Assembly: GCF_036016755.1 (NCBI RefSeq)
Contig: NZ_JAYXIH010000020.1
Coordinates: 15,456-79,455, forward strand
Length of the DNA: 64,000 bases
Direction of reading: 5' to 3'
Origin: Aurantimonas coralicida_A
GTDB taxonomy: Bacteria > Pseudomonadota > Alphaproteobacteria > Rhizobiales > Rhizobiaceae
Position numbers and translations under genes: made by a program. This document shows, one piece after another, positions 51,163 through 58,384 of this stretch (its first letter is position 1; each line of letters starts with the position of its first letter). The notes under the pieces are model-generated. The model was not told the DNA's origin. It saw only the letters and a program-made list of their open reading frames with translations, and did no database searches.

Positions 51163-51187
51163 AAACATGCAAATGGAATATATGTTT
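51163..51187. promoter_or_regulatory. NsrR-like operator
   Basis: AAACATGCAAATGG followed by AATATATGTTT: a 25-base imperfect palindrome with 7 of 12 positions paired. It has the AAxATGxATTT/AAATxCATxTT flavour of NsrR sites and sits 46 bases before the truncated-haemoglobin start and 30 before the nsrR-like start. Confidence 0.45.
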
Positions 51188-51216
51188 TAACGACCGGATC
51201 GAAGGCGAGCTGTCGC

Positions 51217-51399
51217 ATGCCCCTCACCCGCTACACCGACTATGCGCTGCGCGTTCTGATCTACCATGCTGCGCGGCCGCATACGCTTTGCTCGATCGGC
51301 GAGATTTCCAGGGCTTGCGGCGTTTCCCATCTCACGAATGTGGTCCACGAAGTGGGCAACGCTGCTTGCGCTCCGCTGACCGCCAGCGTGGAGGCCTGA
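51217..51399 (+). pseudogene. nsrR: Remnant of an Rrf2/NsrR-type regulator
   Basis: MPLTRYTDYALRVLIYHAA and SIGEISRACGVSHLTNVVHEVGNA match the N-terminal winged helix of NsrR, then the frame ends with non-homologous PLTASVEA at 60 residues. Reading one base over gives CLRSADRQRGGLT, resembling the LRTVRGRGGG that should follow, so a frameshift is likely, and the Fe-S cysteines and C-terminus are lost. The real gene would be about 150 residues. Confidence 0.7.
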
Positions 51400-51400
51400 C

Positions 51401-51682
51401 ATGAACGATCTGATCACCCTTTCCGCGCCCGAGGACGTAGAGGTCGATGGCGCCCAGATCGCCCGTGCCTTCCATGTCCCGGTCCCGTTTTTCATAGCCG
51501 AGATGCGACGCGGCAATGTGCGTGGCACGGTCGAACGCGGTGTCGGAGAGGATGCCGGGCGGCACCGGCTGATCTTTCGTTATCGCGGACGGAAGCTCGT
51601 GATCCTCCGCCTGCCTGACGGACGCCTTGTCACCGAAGCACCGGACGACCCGACATCCGCGCCGGACACGCGCGGGTCGTAA
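51401..51682 (+). CDS. DUF6522-like small protein
   Basis: 93 residues. FHVPVPFFIAEMRRGNVRGTVERGVGEDAGRHRLIFRYRGRKLVIL resembles the DUF6522 family (GVDEDAGRWRLTFFY) often found beside NsrR and truncated haemoglobin. The ATG follows GGAGG at 51401. Function unknown. It survives although the upstream regulator appears broken. Confidence 0.65.
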   Translation: MNDLITLSAPEDVEVDGAQIARAFHVPVPFFIAEMRRGNVRGTVERGVGEDAGRHRLIFRYRGRKLVILRLPDGRLVTEAPDDPTSAPDTRGS

Positions 51683-51696
51683 CGGGGCCCGTCGTG

Positions 51697-51785
51697 GCTG
51701 CGCGCTGATCTTCGCGGCGATGCTCGCGGTCGAACTCGTGCCGATGTATCGGCCCGCCCGGCCACCGGTGCGTGAGCCGGTCTGA
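51697..51785 (+). pseudogene. Second copy of the EamA gene tail
   Basis: Bases 51696-51751 match 50553-50608 in 53 of 56 positions, with all three differences in third codon positions. Translated, both give CALIFAAMLAVELVPMYR; this copy ends ARPPVREPV. It is the C-terminal end of an EamA transporter without the rest of the gene, and its reading frame has stayed open. Confidence 0.75.
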
Positions 51786-51844
51786 GCCGACTGCCAAACC
51801 CGCCGGCTTCTGCTATGCCAAGCGGACGTGACGAAGGGGAGACG

Positions 51845-52249
51845 ATGATGGACGAGACCGACGTGATGCCGCGGGGCGACCTCACTGTGCGCATTCCGGC
51901 GATGCCCGCCGACGCCAATGCCAATGGCGACATCTTCGGCGGCTGGGTGATGTCGCAGATGGATCTGGCCGCCGGCATCCGCGCCGCGGAGCGGGCCCGC
52001 GGCCGGGTCGCGACGATCGCCGTCAATGCGCTGACCTTCAAGAAGCCGGTGAAGATCGGCGACACGCTCTGCGTCTATTCGTCGATCGAAAAAATCGGCC
52101 GAACCTCCATCACACTTGGCATCGAAGCCTGGACCAAGGCCCGCGCCTCCAACGCGCGGACCAAGGTGACCGAAGGCACCTTCGTCATGGTGGCGATCGA
52201 CGACAATGGTCGCCCGGTGGCGATCCCGGCGGAAACGCTGGCGGAGTGA
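51845..52249 (+). CDS. Acyl-CoA thioesterase, hotdog fold (YciA type)
   Basis: 134 residues. DANANGDIFGGWVMSQMDLAAGIRAAERARGRVATIAVNALTFKKPVKIGD is the YciA/BACH hotdog pattern with the active-site aspartate in DIFGGW-MSQMD. Hydrolyses acyl-CoA, often of short to medium chain. Start at the ATG after GGGGAGACG; the next codon is also ATG. Confidence 0.9.
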   Translation: MMDETDVMPRGDLTVRIPAMPADANANGDIFGGWVMSQMDLAAGIRAAERARGRVATIAVNALTFKKPVKIGDTLCVYSSIEKIGRTSITLGIEAWTKARASNARTKVTEGTFVMVAIDDNGRPVAIPAETLAE

Positions 52250-52269
52250 AGCTTTTGTGCCGGCCGTCC

Positions 52270-52291
52270 GCCGCGCCGGTCTTGGCGCGGC
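52270..52291. terminator. Possible hairpin between convergent genes
   Basis: GCCGCGCC and GGCGCGGC pair around GGTCTT in the 75-base gap between thioesterase and SDR stops. No T-run. Confidence 0.35.
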
Positions 52292-52324
52292 AAATGAGCC
52301 GCGCCGTCGCCGAAGCCGGCTAAC

Positions 52325-53173
52325 TCAATTCTTCGGGAAGTCGGTCGCTTCGCCGGTGGCGCGCCATTCCTCGATCTCCGCCAGCCGGGCCTTCAGCTGC
52401 TGGGTAACCTGCTCGACGCCCCAGGCGCCGAGCACGAGATGGCGGGGTGGCGCGGCGTGCTCGGTCAGCGCGATCATCGCCTCGGCGGCACGCACCGGGT
52501 CGCCGGGCTGCGTGCCACTTCCCTCGCTCGTGCCCTGCATGCGTTTTCCCGCCGTGTCGGCATAGTCGGCGATCCGGTTCGGCGTCTGCTTCAGCGAGCG
52601 ACCGGCCCAATCGGTGCGGAAGGGGCCGGGCTCGACGGCGACGACCTTGATGCCAAGCGGCGCCGCTTCGGCGGCCAGCGCGTCGGTGAAGCCTTCGACC
52701 GCGTGCTTGGTGGCGGCATAATATCCCGAACCCGGGAAACCGATGAAGCCGGCGACCGACGAAATGTTGAGGATGTGACCGCCACGCTGCTCGCGCATAC
52801 CCGGCAGTACGGCCCGCGTCAGTGCAAACAGGCCGAAGACATTGGCCTCGAACATATCGCGAATTTCGCTGTCGGCGCCCTCCTCGATCGCGGCTTGGTA
52901 GCCGTAGCCGGCGTTATTGACGAGGACGTCGACCCGACCGAAGCGCTCCTTTGCGGCCGTCACCGCAGCTGCGATTTCATCCAGCTTGGTCACGTCGAGA
53001 GAGACGGCCAGGGCGCGATCCTCCGCGCCGTCCACGAGATCGGCGACACGCGCCTTGTCGCGCGAGGTGACGACAGCCCGCCAGCCACGCTTGAGAACGG
53101 CTTCGGCGAGTTCGCGGCCGAAACCGGTCGAGCATCCCGAGATGAACCACACGGGCGTGGATTCTGTGGTCAT
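52325..53173 (-). CDS. Short-chain dehydrogenase/reductase
   Basis: 282 residues, classical SDR. Nucleotide site SGCSTGFG at 12-19, NNAGYG near 86, ISSVAGFIGFPG and the YYAATK active site near 154-158. The sequence is of the type of retinol/oxidoreductases of unknown substrate. ATG at 53173. Convergent with the thioesterase gene. Confidence 0.9.
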   Translation of the reverse strand: MTTESTPVWFISGCSTGFGRELAEAVLKRGWRAVVTSRDKARVADLVDGAEDRALAVSLDVTKLDEIAAAVTAAKERFGRVDVLVNNAGYGYQAAIEEGADSEIRDMFEANVFGLFALTRAVLPGMREQRGGHILNISSVAGFIGFPGSGYYAATKHAVEGFTDALAAEAAPLGIKVVAVEPGPFRTDWAGRSLKQTPNRIADYADTAGKRMQGTSEGSGTQPGDPVRAAEAMIALTEHAAPPRHLVLGAWGVEQVTQQLKARLAEIEEWRATGEATDFPKN

Positions 53174-53395
53174 GCTGTGCCTTCCAATATCGGGGAGAGC
53201 GCCACATGCAGCGCAGGGCGATGGGATCCGAAAGATAAGTCAGACAACCCATCGCACAAGGCGGACACTGCGGTCACAGGGCTGGACACGGCCAATCCGC
53301 ACGCCACGGCTGACTCGGGGCAGCGCGAGGACCCATCTTGATGCCAGCGCCCGGGCGGGTATCTGCAGTCATCCCCGCCCCAATGGAGCCCACCG

Positions 53396-53620
53396 ATGAT
53401 CCAGACTCTCGTCCGCGACTATGGCCACATCCATCTGGGGATCGGCCTTCTCGGCAATTTCCTGTTCGTGGTCGGCTCGGTGCTGTTCTTCAAGACATTC
53501 GAGGCCTGGTACACGGTGGCGGTCTGGATGTTCGTTCTCGGATCGACCGGCATGTTTCTCGGCTCGGTCGGGCAATTGCTCAAGACGCTCTACGAGGCCG
53601 AAGAACGCCGGCGGCGCTGA
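53396..53620 (+). CDS. YrhK-like small membrane protein
   Basis: 74 residues with two hydrophobic helices (residues 14-33 and 38-60). IHLGIGLLGNFLFVVGSVLFF is the YrhK pattern. Function unknown. A minimal gene that sits between the SDR and the extensin-like gene. Confidence 0.7.
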   Translation: MIQTLVRDYGHIHLGIGLLGNFLFVVGSVLFFKTFEAWYTVAVWMFVLGSTGMFLGSVGQLLKTLYEAEERRRR

Positions 53621-53658
53621 CAACGACCCGGCGCCGTGGATTTTCGCCCGACCGCCCC

Positions 53659-54840
53659 CTACTTGCACACCCCACGTCGCCGGTTCTTGGCATCCAGATG
53701 CAGATGGTCGGCATGCGCGCGGTTGTACCCGGGTCCGAGGACGGTGCCGAAATAGCGGCAGCCCGACTGCCGCACGCTTTTCTGAAAGCCCTTCTGCCGG
53801 AACGAGAAGAACCCCTTCTTCTCCACGTCGAAGGTGCTGCCGTCGGCGAATTTGAAGCCGCGCACGTCGAGGGCGTTACCGCTGGCGTGCTCGCTGATCG
53901 TGCGTGAGCCGGCGATGCGCGAACAGCGATAGGACGAGGCGTTGAGCACCGCCGTCGGCCGGGTCCATAGCCGCCAGCGTGCGGCTGGCTTGACCTCGTC
54001 CTCGACCCATTTTGAAATGCGCGCCGCCGCGGGGCAGTTCAACGTGGCCGCCGGCTGCATCCGCACGCCCTTGGCAATCTCCAGCACTTTGACCGGATAG
54101 GAGATGCCGCAGCCCGCGCCCTTTCCGACAGGCGCGACGTCGACGAATTTTACGCCCATTTGTCGCAATGCCTTGCGACACATCGCCTCCGACCGCGGCA
54201 AAGCGGTGTAGCCGCTCGGCGCCTCCTGTTCGAGGCGACCGCGTCCTGGCACTGTGTCAGGGCGTCGCGCGGGTCGCGGTTGGCCGCCCAGCGAGGCCAC
54301 AACGCCCCGATGCGGCACCAGTTGCGGCGACAGCGCCTCGCGGGACGCGGTCTCCGGCGGCGGGATCGCACCCGGCGTGACGCGCTTGAGGCCTTGCCAG
54401 GGATCGTCGACGGAGTCGGCGGCGCCGAAGCGCGCGGGATCGGCGTCGACTTCGCTCGGCGCATCAAGCGGCGGCAGGGCGGCCGGATAGGTCAGGGCGG
54501 CAGGCGCCTGGCGCGTGGCGGGCACGAAGGATGCGTCATCCGTTGAGGCACGAGCCCGGCTTCGTCCCAGCAGATCGTCGAGGAGCGCTTTGTCATCTGC
54601 GGGCGCTGCCGCCGGAGCCGTCGCCGGCGACATCGGTTGCTGTGGCTGGGAAATCGGAATGTCTTGTCGACCGACACTGCCCACGCTCGGCGTGTAGCCC
54701 TCACCAGCCGCCGGCAGGCGGCCGCCCCAGACCATCGCGCCGCTGCCGCTCTGGGCCAATGCCCCCGAAGAAAGGCTCGCCGCCGTGAAACAAACGGCGG
54801 CGAGCGCAACTCTGCGCCATCCGCTTTTACGCAATACCAT
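53659..54840 (-). CDS. Extensin-like C-terminal domain protein, probable D,D-peptidase
   Basis: 393 residues with a signal peptide at 1-29 (ASLSSGALA). The first 200 residues are a Pro/Ala-rich linker. The C-terminal domain (about 215-390) has SEHASGNALDVRGFKF and HADHLHLD, matching the metal ligands of the LAS/D-Ala-D-Ala carboxypeptidase fold of the Extensin-like_C family, and two cysteine pairs. Probably a periplasmic peptidoglycan enzyme. ATG at 54840 chosen for the signal. Confidence 0.87.
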   Translation of the reverse strand: MVLRKSGWRRVALAAVCFTAASLSSGALAQSGSGAMVWGGRLPAAGEGYTPSVGSVGRQDIPISQPQQPMSPATAPAAAPADDKALLDDLLGRSRARASTDDASFVPATRQAPAALTYPAALPPLDAPSEVDADPARFGAADSVDDPWQGLKRVTPGAIPPPETASREALSPQLVPHRGVVASLGGQPRPARRPDTVPGRGRLEQEAPSGYTALPRSEAMCRKALRQMGVKFVDVAPVGKGAGCGISYPVKVLEIAKGVRMQPAATLNCPAAARISKWVEDEVKPAARWRLWTRPTAVLNASSYRCSRIAGSRTISEHASGNALDVRGFKFADGSTFDVEKKGFFSFRQKGFQKSVRQSGCRYFGTVLGPGYNRAHADHLHLDAKNRRRGVCK

Positions 54841-54955
54841 GCGATGGCCTTTCGTCTTCCGCGAAACTCGAGCGGGACGAGGAAAACCTATCGGCGTTTG
54901 GTAAGCGAAGAATGAACGGGACGCCGAAAAGCGTCGCTGCCGACAGGCGCGACGC

Positions 54956-55267
54956 TCAGCCCGCAGACATCTCCGGCGCGGCATCTTCGGTGGGACGCGA
55001 AGCGGCGGCTTGGGCTGGCGGAGATGCGGCGCCGGTGAACAACAGCGCCGCGGCCAGCCAGCCAGCGGCCGCCTTGCGGGACGACCGCCGGGGGGCTACC
55101 GCCGCCGATTCCGCGACAGCGTCCCGGGACTCCGAATTCTCATGGGCAATGCGGAGTTGCCATATGGGCGCGCCGGAAACGATCCGGCCGGCCGGGAAAC
55201 CGGCGGCATACTGCAAATCGATCAGGGGGAGCGAGAAATCGATCAGGGGGAGCGAGTCGTTCTTCAT
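54956..55267 (-). CDS. Small hypothetical protein with a tandem N-terminal repeat
   Basis: 103 residues. SLPLIDFSLPLIDLQYAAG near the start is an in-frame duplication of about 6 codons (GATCAGGGGGAGCGA occurs twice in the DNA). A hydrophobic stretch near 70-85 (AAAGWLAAALLFTGAASPPAQA) may be a single anchor. No family, no ribosome site. It may not be a real gene. Confidence 0.3.
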   Translation of the reverse strand: MKNDSLPLIDFSLPLIDLQYAAGFPAGRIVSGAPIWQLRIAHENSESRDAVAESAAVAPRRSSRKAAAGWLAAALLFTGAASPPAQAAASRPTEDAAPEMSAG

Positions 55268-55536
55268 GACCCGAGATTCGCGCACCGGCTCTGAACCGAG
55301 CATGAACGGATGCGCCGCAGGAAGCGCAACACGCTCGATAGTACGACGGCGCGACCGAGCAAACCCGCCAGCCTGCGTCCCGCCCGGTCACACAGTCGGC
55401 GAGTGTCCGCCCTCGAAAATCGGCGGGCCGGCCGCGACTTTCGTGAAACTCGCGCGCCCGAGCCACCGCTAGCGTATCCTCGCAGAAGCGAGCGGCATTC
55501 GGCGACGAGGCAACGACGATCGGCTGATTCTTTCGG
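55268..55536. other. Intergenic region, no gene supported
   Basis: About 270 bases upstream of the promoter for the secreted-protein cluster. Several overlapping short frames run in both directions but have no family or ribosome-site support. Confidence 0.4.
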
Positions 55537-55577
55537 TTGACAGCTACGGAAGCTTGCGGTTGTATCAAGTTGATACA
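55537..55577 (+). promoter_or_regulatory. Strong promoter overlapped by a perfect palindrome
   Basis: TTGACA at 55537-55542, 17 bases, TTGTAT at 55560-55565. TGTATCAAGTTGATACA (55561-55577) is a perfect palindrome that overlaps the -10 box and start site, so a bound repressor would switch the promoter off. No obvious regulator gene lies beside it. The first gene starts about 135 bases downstream. Confidence 0.75.
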
Positions 55578-55702
55578 CTTCCGTTGACGCAATAGCCCAT
55601 CCTGTCTTTTGTCGAGCCATGAATGAAAAAATCAGTTGATATCCGTAGGCTTTGATTTAATACTTCCCTTGCGCAATATCAAAATATCGGGAGGCGTAAA
55701 CA

Positions 55703-56008
55703 ATGCGTATGTTTCTGATTTCCGTTGCCGCTGCGGTCAGCACGTTGGCGTTGTCAGCTGCCGCTGACGCGAAGACGTTCACGCGGAAGATCGTTGAAAA
55801 CAACGACAAGTGCTATTTGGTCGAGTATATTCCCTCGACCTACATATTCAACACCAAGGGCAAGAAAGTGAGCGGCGAAAGCCGTAGCTGGGTCGGAAAC
55901 ATCGCCGATGGTGCAGTGATCATCAAGCGACGCAATCCGGCCGTCTACATCCAGACTCGCAAATTGCTCGAGCAGGACCACTACACGCTCGTCGCGCAGG
56001 GTTGCTGA
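55703..56008 (+). CDS. Small secreted protein of unknown function
   Basis: 101 residues with a signal peptide at 1-23 (MRMFLISVAAAVSTLALSAAADA). The mature part has two cysteines (NNDKCYLVEYIP, LVAQGC) and is rich in Lys, Ile and Tyr, suggesting a small beta protein in the periplasm. Start after GGGAGG. First gene behind the strong promoter. No family known to me. Confidence 0.7.
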   Translation: MRMFLISVAAAVSTLALSAAADAKTFTRKIVENNDKCYLVEYIPSTYIFNTKGKKVSGESRSWVGNIADGAVIIKRRNPAVYIQTRKLLEQDHYTLVAQGC

Positions 56009-56075
56009 CGTTTCGGAGAGGGAGCCCCTGGGCCTCCTCTCCCCCTTTCCTTTCGCGCGCATCGGTTGGAGATGA

Positions 56076-56519
56076 ATGATGGCCATCGGGCTGCTGACTC
56101 TCATGGCGGGACTGGCGATACCCTTCGCATCCCCGGATATCGATGCCGCTCCGCTGCCCATAACCGCCGACCTGAGCATTGCCTTCGAGTTCGTAGAGAA
56201 GGCAACCGGCTACGATCTCAACGCCCTCATCCGCGACCGGCTGAGCGAGGAAGTCAGTACGGTCCCGCTCGACAGTTGCGCCACGATCGATATTGGCATC
56301 GGCGGTGAAACCCTCTTCGGGGAGCCGGTGGCATGCGACGATGAACGCTATGTTTTCGATCTGGTGGGTCGCCACGTCATCGTCAGCGGCGTCAAACGCG
56401 ATCATCCGCTCAGGGATGTCGAGCCCGGATATGTCATCCTGAACGGCGTGCCGCTGCTCGTTGAAGATGAGGAGCGCGTCATCGATCCCGCCCCCTCGCC
56501 GACTTGGCAATTTCCCTGA
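56076..56519 (+). CDS. Exported protein, paralogue of the lipoprotein that follows
   Basis: 147 residues; the first 25 are hydrophobic and probably a signal. The mature part (FEFVEKATGYDLNALIRDR, GYVILNGVPLLVE) is clearly homologous to the next protein. Two cysteines (SCATIDIG, VACDDERY) could form a disulphide. Unknown function. Confidence 0.72.
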   Translation: MMAIGLLTLMAGLAIPFASPDIDAAPLPITADLSIAFEFVEKATGYDLNALIRDRLSEEVSTVPLDSCATIDIGIGGETLFGEPVACDDERYVFDLVGRHVIVSGVKRDHPLRDVEPGYVILNGVPLLVEDEERVIDPAPSPTWQFP

Positions 56520-56578
56520 TCCCGAACCGAAGGCTTTCGTTTTCCCTCTTCAATCCGTTTAAGATCGGCAGGTGTGCG

Positions 56579-57226
56579 ATGATGAGAACGCTACTCAATC
56601 CGGCGGGATCTTTGGAGAAACGGATTAAACCAACCTGTGGCAATAGCGGTGTCTCGCACGGGCGTTCCTATAGGACGGCACTGTTGTTGGCCGCCCTTGT
56701 CCCACTCCTCGCCGCATGCCAGCTCGACAGACCGGGCGCCCGGGCAGCTCGGACGTTGACGAACGAGCGTATAGCGGCGGCGCCGATGCGGTCGTCCACG
56801 CCCTTCGGCTACGCCGTACGAACCGCCTCGCCGCGACCGGCGACCATTCTCAGCCTGCACTTCGAGTTGGTGGAGCAGACGCAAGGCTACGACCTTAACG
56901 CGGTTGTCCTCGACCGCTCGACGGGCTCGCTGCACACTGCGAAGATTCGGCGCTGCAAAACCATCGACCTCGACTCCTTCGACGCCAGCAGCCGGAGCCT
57001 TTTCGCCACGCCGGTGCTCTGCGACGGCCGCTCCTATTCCTTCGATACACTCGGCGAGCGCGTCGCTGTCGTCGGTCCGCGCCGCAATTATATCCTGCGG
57101 GGCCTGCCAGCCGGCCATGTCGTGCTCAACGGTGTGCCGCTACTGATCGAACCGCGCGGACATCGCCATCCGGCCCCCGGCCTGCGGGACCGGTCGAGCC
57201 GACAGATTCCCTTCACCATCCAGTAA
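56579..57226 (+). CDS. Lipoprotein, paralogue of the preceding protein
   Basis: 215 residues. LAALVPLLAACQLDRPG is a lipobox after a hydrophobic stretch, so the mature N-terminus should be a lipid-bearing Cys. FELVEQTQGYDLNAVVLDRS and GHVVLNGVPLLIE match the preceding protein, as does the cysteine spacing. Residues 40-65 differ in both. No function known. Confidence 0.72.
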   Translation: MMRTLLNPAGSLEKRIKPTCGNSGVSHGRSYRTALLLAALVPLLAACQLDRPGARAARTLTNERIAAAPMRSSTPFGYAVRTASPRPATILSLHFELVEQTQGYDLNAVVLDRSTGSLHTAKIRRCKTIDLDSFDASSRSLFATPVLCDGRSYSFDTLGERVAVVGPRRNYILRGLPAGHVVLNGVPLLIEPRGHRHPAPGLRDRSSRQIPFTIQ

Positions 57227-57368
57227 TACCAACCTGCGGTGATAGGGACCTCTTACGGCGCCGAGCGGGCTTGTCCGGCCAGGAGCGCCGCATCGCGCGT
57301 CGCCCCGCTCCCTGCCATGCATCGGCGATCGTCCCGGTCGAATGGAATTTTATCACCGCAGGTTGGTA
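57227..57368. repeat. MITE-like element with 18-base terminal inverted repeats
   Basis: TACCAACCTGCGGTGATA (57227-57244) and its perfect reverse complement (57351-57368) bracket 106 bases of GC-rich noncoding DNA. CAGTA lies just outside each end (57221-57225, 57371-57375). There is no gene inside, so it would need a transposase supplied elsewhere. It starts directly after a stop codon. Confidence 0.65.
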
Positions 57369-57821
57369 GTCAGTAGCCGCCTGGGGTTTTCCGACTACCG
57401 TCGTCGCATCCCGCATGACGATGAACAACCGGAGATCGGGGCGAGACCGCATTCGTAGCCGGCGCTCGTCCTCCGTCTCTCGCCGGCTCGACCTTTACCG
57501 ACCCAGTCATCTCTGCCTGATCGGTCGAACAGGGGCCGCCCCCCCGATCCGCTCAGGCGGGGCACGCTTGCACGCGGCCCCTTGCCTCGTCTGCATTCGC
57601 CAAATGCACTTCGGATGGGGCTTCGCCTCCGCCATGACTTATTTAGCGTTAAAGCGGCGCATCGAATTGTCTTCTCTCGCGAATCTCATTAGTAACCACC
57701 CGATCGAAAAAGCCTGATTCAATACGGGATATCGTTTGAATATTTGCAATTCTTTTCCTCCTTTCAACGTTATCTCTACGTGACATAAAATGGATTGATG
57801 CGATCTCAGAATGAGTTCCCC
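57369..57821. other. Intergenic stretch, lower GC toward its right end
   Basis: About 450 bases with no supported gene. The last 150 bases (57640-57790) are distinctly AT-rich and may hold the promoter of the following lipoprotein gene (AATATTTGCAATTC near 57740). Confidence 0.4.
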
Positions 57822-58253
57822 ATGCTTTACCGCCCCGCTATTAGTCTTGTGCTTGTGCTGACACTGACAGGGTGCGCCGCCGTCCCAACGCGGTGCTACG
57901 TCACCCTCTCGGACGCGGGCCAGCCGAGCGCGGAGGCCTGCGAGAGCGGATCGCATCTGCGTGTCCGGCCAATCACCCCCGAGAACGCGGCCTACTACGC
58001 GCCACCCTACATCCTCGCGGCACTGGCGAACGAGGGCTATCTGTCCATGTCCACGACTGACTCGGGGGACGAGCTGCCGACTGTGATGCAGTCGGACGCC
58101 CCCGTCTTCTCCGTCGATGATCAAATTGTCTACGACCACACCGTCAGCGACCGCCTGCCGATCTTCTCGCTCGCCATCCCGTCGCTGTCGATCGAGCTCA
58201 GCCTGCCGCGCAACGAAGCCGCGTCGCAGGCACAATCCCGACCCACGAGTTGA
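57822..58253 (+). CDS. Small lipoprotein of unknown function
   Basis: 143 residues from the ATG at 57822. MLYRPAISLVLVLTLTGCAAVPT is a lipobox with the lipid Cys in LTGC. No family recognised. Related in position and character to the lipoproteins upstream. An ATG at 57798 would add 8 residues. Confidence 0.65.
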   Translation: MLYRPAISLVLVLTLTGCAAVPTRCYVTLSDAGQPSAEACESGSHLRVRPITPENAAYYAPPYILAALANEGYLSMSTTDSGDELPTVMQSDAPVFSVDDQIVYDHTVSDRLPIFSLAIPSLSIELSLPRNEAASQAQSRPTS

Positions 58254-58384
58254 GGCCCCGGCGTCTGACGAGCTGAAGCATCGCCAGCCCGCCGGCTCGG
58301 TCGTTCCCGCTGCCGTGCATTCGCCGGCCGATCCATCGCGTCGCCCGCTTTCCAGTCGCCGTCATGGTCTCTATATGTTCCGCC

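Noticed and set aside
57639..58235. Minus-strand frame of about 198 codons
   Set aside because: Antisense to the small lipoprotein and AT-rich upstream DNA; no recognisable protein.
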